Assembly: GCF_040529045.1 (NCBI RefSeq)
Contig: NZ_CP131914.1
Coordinates: 3,456,501-3,520,500 of the forward strand
Direction of reading: 5' to 3'
DNA: 64,000 bases
Source: Xanthomonas indica
GTDB lineage: Bacteria; Pseudomonadota; Gammaproteobacteria; Xanthomonadales; Xanthomonadaceae
Made by a program: the position numbers and the translations under genes. Below are positions 44,762 to 53,697 of the stretch, piece by piece (the first letter of the stretch is position 1; every line of letters starts with the position of its first letter). The notes beneath the pieces were generated by a model that saw nothing but the letters and a program-made list of their open reading frames with translations, made no database searches and was not told the DNA's origin.

Positions 44762-45889
44762 ATGTCCGCCCGTCTCGACATCGCCGACCCCCACGCCGCC
44801 GCCGCGCGCATCCGCGCGCTGGCGCGGACGTTCGGCTTCCAGCGCTGCGGCATCGCCGGGATCGAGCTGCAGCAGGACGAGGCGCATCTGCGCGACTGGC
44901 TGCAACAGGGCCTGTACGGCACGATGCACTGGATGGCCCAGCACGGCGACAAGCGTTCGCGCCCGGCGGAGCTGATTCCGGGCACGCTGCGGGTGATCTC
45001 GGTGGGGCTGGACTATGGCCGCAACGACGACGACGCGGCCTGGGACACGCTGGGCGACGGCGAGCGCGCCTACGTCGCGCGCTACGCGCTGGGCCGCGAC
45101 TACCACAAGCTGATGCGCAATCGCCTGCAGAAACTGGCCGAGCGCATCCAGGACGAGATCGGCCCGTTCGGCCACCGCGTGTTCGTCGACTCCGCGCCGG
45201 TGCTCGAACGCGCCCTGGCGCGCGACGCCGGCCTGGGCTGGATCGGCAAGCACACCTGCCTGATCGACCGCAACGGCGGCTCCTGGTTCTTCCTCGGCGA
45301 AATCTACGTCGATCTGCCGCTGCCGATCGACCCGCCGGCCAGCGCGCACTGCGGCACCTGCACGCGCTGCATCGACGTCTGCCCGACCCAGGCGATCGTC
45401 GCGCCGTACCGGCTCGATGCGCGCCGCTGCATCGCCTACCTGACTATCGAGCACGACGGCGCGATTCCGGAAGACCTGCGCCCGGCAATCGGCAACCGCA
45501 TCTTCGGCTGCGACGACTGCCAGCTGATCTGTCCCTGGAACAAGTTCGCCAAGCGCAACGACGAGCCCGACTTCCGCGCGCGCAACGATCTGGACAAGGC
45601 CACGCTGGCGCAGTTGTTCGCCTGGGAGGAAGACGAGTTCCTGCGCCGCACCGAAGGCAGCGCGATCCGCCGCAGCGGCCACGAACGCTGGCTGCGCAAC
45701 CTGGCGGTGGCGCTGGGCAATGCGCCGACCACGCCGCAGGTGCTGGCCGCACTCGACGCGCGCGCCCAGCACTCCTCGCCGCTGGTGCGCGAGCACGTGC
45801 AGTGGGCGCTGGCGCAACATGCGCAGGCGCCGACCCGTGGGGCGGCGGCGCCGGCATCACCGACACCGAAAGCGGACGTGCGAGGATAG
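44762..45889 (+). CDS. queG: Epoxyqueuosine reductase QueG
   Basis: A 375-aa cobalamin-dependent iron-sulfur enzyme for the last step of queuosine synthesis. The N-terminal part ([20 protein letters not shown]) leads to the cobalamin region around [20 protein letters not shown] and [20 protein letters not shown], which holds the active-site Asp and the KHTCLI motif. Two [4Fe-4S] clusters are shown by [13 protein letters not shown] and [16 protein letters not shown]-terminal HEAT-like helical stretch follows. It pairs functionally with GluQ at 34144. It is predicted to be leaderless. Confidence 0.96.
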   Translation: MSARLDIADPHAAAARIRALARTFGFQRCGIAGIELQQDEAHLRDWLQQGLYGTMHWMAQHGDKRSRPAELIPGTLRVISVGLDYGRNDDDAAWDTLGDGERAYVARYALGRDYHKLMRNRLQKLAERIQDEIGPFGHRVFVDSAPVLERALARDAGLGWIGKHTCLIDRNGGSWFFLGEIYVDLPLPIDPPASAHCGTCTRCIDVCPTQAIVAPYRLDARRCIAYLTIEHDGAIPEDLRPAIGNRIFGCDDCQLICPWNKFAKRNDEPDFRARNDLDKATLAQLFAWEEDEFLRRTEGSAIRRSGHERWLRNLAVALGNAPTTPQVLAALDARAQHSSPLVREHVQWALAQHAQAPTRGAAAPASPTPKADVRG

Positions 45890-45915
45890 GCGCCCGTACG
45901 CCCTGCACTGCCCGC

Positions 45916-47256
45916 ATGCCCGATCGCGCCGACCAGATCCTCAGCCCCAGCCAGCTCAACACGCTGGCCCGCGACCTGCTGGAGAGCACGTTCCCGCTGG
46001 CCTGGGTGGAGGGCGAACTGGGCAACGTCACCCGGCCCTCGTCCGGCCACCTGTACTTCACCTTGAAGGACGCGCGCGCGCAGGTGCGCTGCGCGATGTT
46101 CAAGCCCAAGAGCCAGTGGTTGCGGTTCGTGCCGCGCGAAGGCCTGCGGGTGCTGGCGCGCGGGCGCCTGACCCTGTACGAGGCGCGTGGCGACTACCAA
46201 CTGGTGCTGGACCATCTGGAGGAAGCCGGCGAAGGCGCGCTGCGCCGCGCGTTCGAGGATCTCAAGGCCCGGCTCGCCGCCGAGGGCCTGTTCGCCAGCG
46301 AGCGCAAGCGTGCCCTGCCCGGCTTCGTGCGCCGCCTGGCGGTCATCACCTCGCCCAGCGGCGCCGCCGTGCGCGACGTGCTGAGCGTGCTCGGCCGGCG
46401 CATGCCGCTGCTGCAGGTGGACATCCTGCCGAGCCTGGTCCAGGGCGACAGCGCCGCGGCGCAGATCGCCGCCCTGCTGCGCCAGGCCGATGCCAGCGGT
46501 CGCTACGACGCGATCCTGCTGACCCGCGGCGGCGGCTCGCTGGAGGATCTGTGGGCGTTCAACGACGAACATCTGGCACGCACCGTCGCCGCGGCGATCA
46601 CCCCGGTGGTGTCGGCGGTCGGCCACGAAACCGACGTGACCCTGGCCGATTTCGCCGCCGATCTGCGTGCGCCCACCCCATCGGTCGCTGCCGAATTGCT
46701 GGTGCCCGACCAGCGCGATCTCGGCGCGCGCCTGCGTGCCCAGCACGCCGCGCTGCTGCGCTGGCAGCAGCACCGGCTGCGACAAGCGCAGCAGCGCGTC
46801 GACCGCGCCCTGCTGCGCCTGCAGGCGCAGAGTCCGCAAGCGCGCCTGCACCTGCTGCAACGCCGCCAGCACGACATCGGGCGCCGGCTGGCGACGGTGT
46901 GGCGGCAGCAGCAGGAACGCCGCCACGCCCAGTTGCGCCATGCCGCCGCAGTGCTGCGCGCCTCGCAACCGCAGCGTCGGCTGGCGATGCTGCGTGTGCG
47001 CCTGCTGGCGCTGGGCCGCCGCCCGCAGGCGGCGATGGCGCGGCAGCTGCAGGCCGATGCGCAGCGCCTGCGCGCATTGGCGCGCGCCCTGGAGACGGTC
47101 AGCCCGTTGGCCACCGTGGCGCGCGGCTACAGCATCCTGACCCGCGCCGACGACGGCAGCGTGGTGCGCTCGGCGGCGCAGGTCGCGCCCGGCGATCGCC
47201 TGCGCGCACGCCTGGCCGACGGCGAACTGCAACTGCGTGCCGAGCGCGCAGACTGA
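45916..47256 (+). CDS. xseA: Exodeoxyribonuclease VII large subunit
   Basis: A 446-aa nuclease that degrades single-stranded DNA from both ends together with XseB. The N-terminal OB-fold (about residues 10-100) has [20 protein letters not shown] and [16 protein letters not shown]. The catalytic domain (about 120-300) carries [37 protein letters not shown] and [20 protein letters not shown], the metal-binding motifs. A long Arg/Gln-rich coiled coil (about 310-400) binds XseB, and ARGYSILTR closes the C-terminal domain. It follows queG by 26 bp; the small subunit gene is not adjacent. Confidence 0.96.
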   Translation: MPDRADQILSPSQLNTLARDLLESTFPLAWVEGELGNVTRPSSGHLYFTLKDARAQVRCAMFKPKSQWLRFVPREGLRVLARGRLTLYEARGDYQLVLDHLEEAGEGALRRAFEDLKARLAAEGLFASERKRALPGFVRRLAVITSPSGAAVRDVLSVLGRRMPLLQVDILPSLVQGDSAAAQIAALLRQADASGRYDAILLTRGGGSLEDLWAFNDEHLARTVAAAITPVVSAVGHETDVTLADFAADLRAPTPSVAAELLVPDQRDLGARLRAQHAALLRWQQHRLRQAQQRVDRALLRLQAQSPQARLHLLQRRQHDIGRRLATVWRQQQERRHAQLRHAAAVLRASQPQRRLAMLRVRLLALGRRPQAAMARQLQADAQRLRALARALETVSPLATVARGYSILTRADDGSVVRSAAQVAPGDRLRARLADGELQLRAERAD

Positions 47257-47284
47257 TCCCTCCACGCCCACCGTCCTCGCCCCC

Positions 47285-47671
47285 ATGACCGACAGCCTCC
47301 ACGAAGACAGGATCAAGGCGATCCTGCAGGGCATGCGCCGCGCCGAACGGCGCCGGGCCGAGCGCCGCGCCGACAGCAGCGATCTGCTGTCGCTGATCGA
47401 CGGCGCCGCCTACGGCGCCCCGGAGGACGCGCAGCGCGCGCTCGCCTGGCTGGCGCACGACGGCACCCTGGCGTACTTGAGCAATACCGACCTGCACAAT
47501 GTCGGCGAAACCATCTGCGTGGCCTGGAACGGCTGCGGCAGCGACCTGGCGACGCTGTCGCAGTGGCTGCGGGAGGTGCGCCTCGCCGATGGTCGCAGCG
47601 CGCTGCAGACCCTGCGCGACGGCGACAGCGCGGCATTGCTGGCGGCGGCGCTGGCGGCGTTTCCCGGCTGA
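47285..47671 (+). CDS. Unknown 128-aa protein downstream of xseA
   Basis: Not recognised. A hydrophilic N-terminal helix (RIKAILQGMRRAERRRAERR, about 9-28) with alternating Arg/Glu could bind nucleic acid or partner protein. It is followed by a compact C-terminal part with SLIDGAAYGAPEDAQRALAW, NTDLHNVGETICVAWNGCGS and LSQWLREVRLADGRSALQTL. No signal peptide. It is transcribed with xseA (gap 28 bp), and codon use matches neighbours. The two Cys in CVAWNGC could be metal-related, but no known motif was identified. Confidence 0.7.
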   Translation: MTDSLHEDRIKAILQGMRRAERRRAERRADSSDLLSLIDGAAYGAPEDAQRALAWLAHDGTLAYLSNTDLHNVGETICVAWNGCGSDLATLSQWLREVRLADGRSALQTLRDGDSAALLAAALAAFPG

Positions 47672-47925
47672 CAAGCGGCGGCCGTAGCGCGGGGCGCAGG
47701 CAATGGCCCGTCCGGCGCTGCGGTGGCATGCGCACTGCTGTTGCCAAACAGGCCCCAACGCGTGGCTCCAGGACACCGCGTGTCGCCGGGGGAGAGATGC
47801 AGCCCTATTCGCTCCCGAGTTGCCGTGCCGCGTGCGGGATCGTCCTGCGAACATGTGTTCGTCAGCACCTGCTACCGCCCAAGCGGCACCGCCTGCACGT
47901 CAGGCACCACGCGGCGGCGCTGCAC

Positions 47926-48471
47926 TCAATCCAGCGGCGCGACCACCAGCAGCGGGTCGAGGTCGTAGCCCATCGCCACCGCCTTGGCCTTGATCGCTTC
48001 GAACACGCTGCGCTGCATGCGCGGCGAGCGCGACAGCACCCACAGGTATTTGCGCCCCGGTTCGCCGATCAGCGCCCATTGGTAGTCCGGATCCAGCGCG
48101 ATCACCCAGTAATCGGCCCATACAAACGGCACCCAGCCCAGCCAGTCCGGCGCGAAGCGCACCTGCAGCCGCCCGGGATGGCCCTCCACGCGTCGCGCCA
48201 CGCCCTCGGCCGCCAGCAGGTCGCCGCTGGCAGTGCGGCAGGCATTGCGCACCCCGATCTGGCCGTCGTCGCGCAGCACGTAGGCCGCAGTGACGTCGCC
48301 GACGCATTTCTTCTGGAAGGACACCGGCAGGTGCGCGACCTCATGCCACTGCCCGGCATAGCGGCCCAGATCGAACTCGGCAACCGAGCTCACCGGCTGC
48401 GCGGCGCGCAGCGGCGATGCGAGGCACAACAGGCACGCCAGCAACAGCAGCGCGATCGGCGAAAGGCGCAT
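47926..48471 (-). CDS. Lipocalin-family protein (Blc-like)
   Basis: A 181-aa exported protein. A signal peptide covers residues 1-25 (SPIALLLLACLLCLASPLRA). The lipocalin signature GRYAGQWHEVAHLPVSFQKK carries the G-x-W of the first strand, and PDWLGWVPFVWADYWVIALD and KYLWVLSRSP form the later conserved blocks. The signal contains Cys residues but no clear lipobox, so it is probably soluble in the periplasm; E. coli Blc is an outer-membrane lipoprotein. It binds small hydrophobic ligands in this family. The ATG at 48471 gives a normal signal peptide. Confidence 0.85.
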   Translation of the reverse strand: MRLSPIALLLLACLLCLASPLRAAQPVSSVAEFDLGRYAGQWHEVAHLPVSFQKKCVGDVTAAYVLRDDGQIGVRNACRTASGDLLAAEGVARRVEGHPGRLQVRFAPDWLGWVPFVWADYWVIALDPDYQWALIGEPGRKYLWVLSRSPRMQRSVFEAIKAKAVAMGYDLDPLLVVAPLD

Positions 48472-48565
48472 GCGCAGGTTCCGATGGACGGGAAGCAGCA
48501 GCTTATGCAGGAGCTGCGCAGCGATAAAGCGCGGCACCGAACGCCGGCGGCGATGGCGAGGCCGG

Positions 48566-48844
48566 TCAGTTGCGCAGGTCGACCATGGAGCGCTGGTCCG
48601 GCTGGCCGGCGCATTGCACCGGCTCGCGCAGCACCACGCGCTCGACCACGCCGTCGCGTCGCTGCAGGTAGGTGTTGACCATCACGCACTCGGAGCCGAC
48701 CTGCTCGATATAGGGCGCCTCGGCGCCGGAACCGCCCTGTTCGCCCGCGTGCTCCGCCTGACCGGCGGGGGCCGCCATCGCAGCGCCAGCCATGGCCCAC
48801 AGCAGCGCCATGCCGCCGCATTTCCGTCCGAATCCGCTGGTCAT
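48566..48844 (-). CDS. Hypothetical small secreted protein
   Basis: A 92-aa protein with an N-terminal signal (LLWAMAGAAMA-AP, cleavage near residue 24). Its mature part is Glu/Gly-rich, then reads GAEAPYIEQVGSECVMVNTY and VLREPVQCAGQPDQRSM, with two Cys that could form a disulfide. No family was recognised. Its gene is upstream of and in the same orientation as the lipocalin gene (gap about 95 bp), so co-transcription is possible. The start may be 11 codons further in, at MALLWAMAG. Confidence 0.62.
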   Translation of the reverse strand: MTSGFGRKCGGMALLWAMAGAAMAAPAGQAEHAGEQGGSGAEAPYIEQVGSECVMVNTYLQRRDGVVERVVLREPVQCAGQPDQRSMVDLRN

Positions 48845-49116
48845 TGGCAGGTGCCCCCCGATTGCCCGTGCCTATGATTACGACAGGCAACGCCTTCGAT
48901 TGAGCGCAAGACCCCGAAAAGCCGTGACGCGGACGCATTTGTCTACAAGATTGGACACGCGTTCTTCACGCGCGAACGGTGGGCATGGACCCCGAACCGT
49001 GCGCCCGCATGCGGAAGTCTGCATAGCGCGCGAGGTCGGCACGTCCCCAGGCACATGTGTACGAACCCGGCACGCCGACCCGCCATACGTCGTGGTTCGA
49101 CATCGGCGCAAGCCGG

Positions 49117-49150
49117 AAAAAAGAAAGGCCCTACATTGCTGTAGAGCCTT
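49117..49150 (-). terminator. Intrinsic terminator after tRNA-Phe
   Basis: On the minus strand, AAGGCTCTACAG-CAA-TGTAGGGCCTT is followed by TCTTTTTTCC. It lies 8 bp after the tRNA 3' end. Confidence 0.88.
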
Positions 49151-49158
49151 GATAGATA

Positions 49159-49234
49159 TGGTGGCCGAGGACGGAATCGAACCGCCGACACGGGGATTTT
49201 CAATCCCCTGCTCTACCAACTGAGCTACTCGGCC
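49159..49234 (-). tRNA. tRNA-Phe (anticodon GAA)
   Basis: A 76-nt minus-strand gene: acceptor GGCCGAG pairs with CTCGGCC, D-arm AGCTCAGTTGGTAGAGC, anticodon stem GGGGA-TTGAAAA-TCCCC with GAA, T-arm GGCGG-TTCGATTC-CGTC, and encoded ACCA. All tRNA invariants are in place. It is a single gene with its own terminator. The 847-bp stretch on its upstream side (49235-50081) has no gene. Confidence 0.97.
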
Positions 49235-50081
49235 ACTGCGCAACGCGGCAGGACCGGTGCGAGGACGCGCATCATAGCGAGGTGATCGGGATTGGGCAAG
49301 CGCAATGTTGCAGAATTTTCCTACCGACCGCCGCGGCCTGCACCGACGGCGCCCGACCCGCGGCAGCGCGATGCTGGATGCGTCCGCGGCATCCGGCCTG
49401 CGTACGGCAGGGACGCCTCGATGATGGCCGCCGGCCGGATCGCCGTGGACACCGACCGGACACGGGGTCATCACGGGAGTGACGGCAGCGCACCCTGAAC
49501 ATTTTCAGGCCCGCGCCGGCTAACTCGGTCAATTCGCGGGCTGGAACGCCCGGGTGACTGACACAACTAGCGCTAACGCTGGCCGCCCGAGCAAAGATCG
49601 GCGGCGCCGGCCACGCTGCCAGGCGAACGGACAGCGCCGGTGAGGCGCCAGGCGCAGCGGATCCAGCACTGCATGCAGGCGCGGCTCCACGCCCTGCAGC
49701 TGGCAGCCGTGCCGCCCCGTCAGCCGCTGCTGCGCTGACAACCGTCGTGCCTGCGCTGGAGGTGAGGGGCGGCGAATGACGAACCAGCGCGCTTGCCGAC
49801 TGCGCCAGACAGGGCAGTCGGCAGCAAGCGCCCGCCTGCACTCCCGGCGGGCCTCATACCGACGGAGGGAGCGCGCAACACGAGAACGGGCGATGTGGGG
49901 GCTCTTCCAATCCATCGGTCGCAACGTCTCCCGTTGGTCTCGCCAGCCCTGGCGCCGCCAGGCACCATCCCGCAGCGCCAGGCGCCGGCGCCAGCGCTAC
50001 GGGGGCCGCCAACACCGCGCCACCACGGCAGACAGGGGTGTGGTGTAGTCTTCGCCGGTCTTCCTTCCGTGGATTCCGCTC
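49235..50081. other. 847-bp region without a convincing gene
   Basis: The first part contains the tRNA promoter region. The rest is GC-rich with several short inverted repeats (for example around 49945-50000, CCTGGCGCCGCCAGG). Six-frame stretches here are short and Arg/Ala/Pro-rich with no recognisable motif. I see no RNA gene. It may be a decayed locus or contain an unrecognised small RNA. Confidence 0.5.
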
Positions 50082-50558
50082 ATGCGTCACCCGCTCCGCC
50101 TCGGCTTGCTCGTGTTGTGCACTGCGCTGCTCGCCGCCTGCAGCGACGGGATGGTGCGGCGCGTGTCCGACCCGGCCGCCAGCGTGCAGCAGTTGACGGT
50201 CAACATGGACGGCAGTTGGAAGGTGGAACTGCGCCTGCAGAACTACAGCAGCATCCCGATGCGCTACGACACCCTGCACCTGGATCTGGGGGTCGGCGGC
50301 GAAGCCGCCGGCAGCCTGCAGGCCGCTCCCGGGATCTCGATCGGGCCGGAAACGGCGGATGTGGTGAGCGTCGCGCTGCGGCCCAGTTCGAGCGCGCGCA
50401 TGGCCGTGGCCGATGCCCTGGCCGGCCGCCGCAGCCTGGAGTACACCCTCAAGGGCAGCATCGCCGCGACGCCGGAAGACAGGAAGCAGCGCAGCTTCGA
50501 CATCGACACCCGCAACATGCTCTCGCCCGCGCCGGGCCTGGACGGCGTGCTGCGCTGA
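50082..50558 (+). CDS. LEA14-like (water-stress/hypersensitive type) lipoprotein
   Basis: A 158-aa lipoprotein: signal peptide ending at LLAAC (Cys about residue 20). The mature part is beta-rich: SVQQLTVNMDGSWKVELRLQ then NYSSIPMRYDTLHLDLGVGG, later LEYTLKGSIAATPEDRKQRS. This strand pattern and the WKVELRLQNYSSIPMRY core are typical of LEA_2/WHy domain proteins, which are common in Xanthomonadaceae. The role is unknown, perhaps an envelope stress protein. It stands alone. Confidence 0.75.
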   Translation: MRHPLRLGLLVLCTALLAACSDGMVRRVSDPAASVQQLTVNMDGSWKVELRLQNYSSIPMRYDTLHLDLGVGGEAAGSLQAAPGISIGPETADVVSVALRPSSSARMAVADALAGRRSLEYTLKGSIAATPEDRKQRSFDIDTRNMLSPAPGLDGVLR

Positions 50559-50785
50559 CGCTGCGGTGGCGCTGTAGCGCCACCTCACGCCTGACTTCCT
50601 GAACGCGCCGCCTGGTATCCGGGCGCAGGCCACGCCTGCGCGTCGACCTGTGCTTCACCGGACACAGGCACCTCCTCGACCTGCCGCTCGGCACGCTAGG
50701 CATGCCCTTGCGCCGCAAGCCCGTGCACGCGTTTTCCCACCTGCCCTACCCCAGCCACGTTCAGCCGGCATTACCGCAAAATTAG

Positions 50786-50814
50786 TACATAAATGTATTA
50801 TCTAAATATGTACA
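50786..50814 (+). promoter_or_regulatory. Candidate MarR operator/promoter of the efflux cassette
   Basis: GTACATA-N15-TATGTAC is a perfect 7-bp inverted repeat in a strikingly AT-rich stretch (AATTAGTACATAAATGTATT), 16 bp before the MarR start. TATTAT (50797-50802) inside it could be the -10. The position suggests autorepression of the MarR-FUSC-DUF1656-HlyD operon; it was not tested. Confidence 0.65.
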
Positions 50815-50830
50815 AGAACCCGAGTCGGTC

Positions 50831-51328
50831 ATGAGCCGTTTCGCCTCCACCGAGCAGCGCCTGGACGTGACCGCGCGCAAGCATCCGCCCTTTCCGCGCG
50901 AAGCGGCGCTGCTGCTGCGGCTGATCAAGCTGCTGCACAAGGTGAGCCTGGACCAGAGCAATGACCTGCTGCGGCCCTACGGCCTGAGCTACGCCGAATA
51001 CAACGTCTTGATGATGATCGACGCCAGCCCGGACGGAACCTTGAACCCGTCCCAGCTCAGCGACGCCGCCGGTGAGAAGTCGGCCAACATCACCCGGCTC
51101 ACCACGCAGTTGGTCGACAAGGGGCTGATCCAGCGCATGCCCAGCGCCGCGGACCGGCGCATGCTGCTGCTGCGCCTGACCGACGCGGGCGAGCGCCTGA
51201 TCGAAGCGCTGATCCCGGCCCTGTGCGCCCAGCTCGACGCCTATGTCCAGCATCTGGATCTGGCGGCAATGGCGCAGTTGCAGACGCTGCTGAAGGCCTT
51301 GTTGCGCGGCGTCGAGGACGCGGCATGA
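50831..51328 (+). CDS. MarR-family regulator of the FUSC efflux operon
   Basis: A 165-aa MarR-type repressor: N-terminal helix FPREAALLLRLIKLLHKVSL, recognition region NPSQLSDAAGEKSANITRLT (about 76-95), and the wing PSAADRRMLLLRLTDAG. It is paralogous to the regulator at 2053-2586. It is coupled by a 4-bp overlap (ATGA) to the FUSC transporter gene, which makes that operon its likely target. In E. coli the similar aae genes are controlled by the LysR regulator AaeR, so regulation here differs. A strong dyad precedes it. Confidence 0.93.
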   Translation: MSRFASTEQRLDVTARKHPPFPREAALLLRLIKLLHKVSLDQSNDLLRPYGLSYAEYNVLMMIDASPDGTLNPSQLSDAAGEKSANITRLTTQLVDKGLIQRMPSAADRRMLLLRLTDAGERLIEALIPALCAQLDAYVQHLDLAAMAQLQTLLKALLRGVEDAA

Positions 51329-53499
51329 GCGCGCCGCAGCCCAACGCTGCCGTCGCTGCCGAAGCCGCGCCGGGCCTGCGCACCCTGCTGGCCGACGCCC
51401 TGCGCGGCGAAGGCGACGCCTGGCTGTTCGTGCTGCGTACCTTGCTGTCGATCTATCTGGCCGGCTGGATCGCGCTGCGCCTGGACCTGGCCTCGCCGAT
51501 GACCGCGATGATCACCGTGGTGGTGGTGATGCACCGGCAGACCGGCATGGTCTTCGCGAAGGGCTTCTACCGGATACTGGGCACGCTGATCGGCAGCGTC
51601 GCTGCACTGACGATGGTGGCGCTGTTCCCGCAGGAGCCGGTGCTGTTCGTGCTGGTGCTGTCGCTGTGGATCGGCGCGTGCACCGGCGGCGCCCTGCTGT
51701 ACCGCAACTTCAAGGCCTATGCCTTCGTGCTGTCCGGCTATACGGTGGCGCTGATCGCGCTACCGGCGGTGAACCAGCCGCAGAACGTGTTCAACCTGGT
51801 GGTGGCGCGGGTGACCGAAGTGGTGCTGGGCCTGCTGGTGACCGGCATCGTCAGCGACGTGGTGTTTCCCAGCCGGCTGCGCCAGACCCTGCGCGACACC
51901 GTGCGCCGCGCCTCCGACGGCTTCCTGGACTTCGTCCGCGACGCCACCGGCGGCAAGTTGCCGCGCGAGGCGATGGAACAGGCGCACCTGCGCTTCGTGC
52001 GCGACGCGGTGACCATCGAGGACCTGCGCAGCTCGGTGGTGTTCGAGGATCCAGAGGCGCGGGCACGCAGCGGCCGCCTGCGCCTGCTCAACCAGCGCTT
52101 CATGGCGGTATCGACCAGTTTCCAGGCGTTGCACCACTACATCAACCGGCTGCTGCGCAGCGGCGATGCCAACGTGGCCGAGGCGCTGATCGGCCTGTAC
52201 CGGCCGCTGAAGGCCGCGCTCAGCGACCGTGGCGGGCGCGAGGGTGCTGCCGCGACGGCACGCAAGCTGGCCGCATGCCGCGATGCGCTGGCGACGCGTG
52301 CCGCCGAGGCACGCGCACCGCTGGCCGTCCGGCAACACGAGGCGTTCGACACCGGCGTCTCCCTGCTGCGACGCTTCTTCACCGACCTGCATGACTACGT
52401 GGCCACCGAGGCGACGCTGGTCGCACCGCAGCAGTGGCGCACGCCGCAGGACGGCAGCGGCGACACCGCGGTGTTCGTGCGCGGCAACGACTACGCCGCT
52501 GCCGCACTGACCGCACTGCGTAGCGCGCTGCTGGTGGCGACGATGTGCTGGCTGTGGATCCAGGCCGGCTGGATCAGCGGCGCCACCGCGGTGTTCCAGG
52601 CGGTGGCACTGAGCGCCATCCTGTCGTCCAGCGCCAATGCGCCGGCTGCCGCGCGCTCGCTGTTCAATGGGTTCGTGTTCGGCATCGTGCTGGGCGTGAT
52701 CTGCCAGTTGCTGGTGCTGCCGCAGATGGACGGCTATGGCCTGTTCGTCGCGGGCACCCTGCCGTTCCTGCTCGTGACCCTGTACCTGGCCTCGAAACCC
52801 GCGCTGTACGGCTTCGCCACCGGCGCCAACCTGGCCTTCGTCTCGATCCTGGCGGTTCAGCCGACCCCCAGCTTCAACGCCGCGGCCACCTTCAACAGCG
52901 TGGTGCCGTTGCTGCTGGGCACGCTGGCGGTGAGCGCGACGTTCGTGTTCGTGCCGCCGGTGATCGGCACGCGCTGGCAGCGCCGGCGCCTGCTCGAGCG
53001 GCTGCGGCGGCAGACCACGCTGGCCGCGCGTGCACCGCTGCCGGGGCTGGCGCTGCGCCTGGAGAGCGTCAACCGCGACCTGTTCCAGCAGATCGTCGCG
53101 CACACCCCGCCCGGCAGCGACGAACTGCGCGACCTGCTTGGCTGGGCGCTGTCGGTGCACGAAACCGGGCGCACCCTGGTCGAGCTGCGCCGCGACGCCG
53201 CCGAAGGCACGCTGTCGCCGGCACTGGCCACCGCAGTGAATGACGCCGTGCAGGCGCTGGCCGACCTGTATCTGGATCCCGGCCCACAGCGCCACCGCCA
53301 GGCCCTGCAGCGGGTGGAGGCAGCCTTGGCCGCCAGCCAGGTGGAGGGCGCGGTGCCGCTGCGCTGGAAGCCCACCCGCGAGCACCTGTTGTTGCTGCGC
53401 GGCGCACTGCTCGACGCCGATTCCGTTCTCGCCGCGCTGGCCGACACGCCGGCGCCGACCACCACTACGCCAGGAGCCGACGATGCTGCTGCCCGCTGA
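51325..53499 (+). CDS. FUSC-family efflux transporter (AaeB-like)
   Basis: A 724-aa inner-membrane protein with two sets of about five to six transmembrane helices: about residues 35-180 and 395-550. The N-terminal set begins VLRTLLSIYLAGWIALRLDL and contains MVALFPQEPVLFVLVLSLWI. A soluble helical segment (about 190-380) and a cytosolic C-terminal tail (about 560-724) flank the second set. FUSC proteins such as AaeB export aromatic carboxylic acids and drugs with a HlyD-type adaptor. The three genes that follow in the same direction (DUF1656, HlyD) match the AaeXAB module. Confidence 0.9.
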   Translation: MSAPQPNAAVAAEAAPGLRTLLADALRGEGDAWLFVLRTLLSIYLAGWIALRLDLASPMTAMITVVVVMHRQTGMVFAKGFYRILGTLIGSVAALTMVALFPQEPVLFVLVLSLWIGACTGGALLYRNFKAYAFVLSGYTVALIALPAVNQPQNVFNLVVARVTEVVLGLLVTGIVSDVVFPSRLRQTLRDTVRRASDGFLDFVRDATGGKLPREAMEQAHLRFVRDAVTIEDLRSSVVFEDPEARARSGRLRLLNQRFMAVSTSFQALHHYINRLLRSGDANVAEALIGLYRPLKAALSDRGGREGAAATARKLAACRDALATRAAEARAPLAVRQHEAFDTGVSLLRRFFTDLHDYVATEATLVAPQQWRTPQDGSGDTAVFVRGNDYAAAALTALRSALLVATMCWLWIQAGWISGATAVFQAVALSAILSSSANAPAAARSLFNGFVFGIVLGVICQLLVLPQMDGYGLFVAGTLPFLLVTLYLASKPALYGFATGANLAFVSILAVQPTPSFNAAATFNSVVPLLLGTLAVSATFVFVPPVIGTRWQRRRLLERLRRQTTLAARAPLPGLALRLESVNRDLFQQIVAHTPPGSDELRDLLGWALSVHETGRTLVELRRDAAEGTLSPALATAVNDAVQALADLYLDPGPQRHRQALQRVEAALAASQVEGAVPLRWKPTREHLLLLRGALLDADSVLAALADTPAPTTTTPGADDAAAR

Positions 53500-53689
53500 A
53501 CTCTCGATCGCCGGGGTGTACGTGCCTGGCCTGCTGGTGCTGGGGCTGGCTCTGCTGCTGGTCGCCTGGGCGCTGGACGCGGTCGCCGGTCGCGCCGGCC
53601 TGTACCGCTACGCCTGGCACCCCTCTCTGTTCCGTCTGGCCATCTACGTGGGCGCGTTCGCCGCACTCGGCCTGCTCCTTCTTCCTTGA
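53483..53689 (+). CDS. DUF1656 small membrane protein (AaeX-like)
   Basis: A 68-aa protein with two transmembrane helices (VYVPGLLVLGLALLLVAWAL and SLFRLAIYVGAFAALGLLLL). The N-terminal AELSIAGVYVPGLLV is the DUF1656/AaeX pattern. It overlaps the end of the FUSC gene by 17 bp, and GGAG lies 8 nt before the start. In E. coli aaeX is the first gene of the aaeXAB operon; its role there is not established. Confidence 0.9.
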   Translation: MLLPAELSIAGVYVPGLLVLGLALLLVAWALDAVAGRAGLYRYAWHPSLFRLAIYVGAFAALGLLLLP

Positions 53690-53697
53690 GTCCCGCC

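Noticed and set aside
49159..49234. attachment site for a prophage or island in tRNA-Phe.
   Set aside because: No integrase gene and no direct repeat of the tRNA 3' end could be found nearby.
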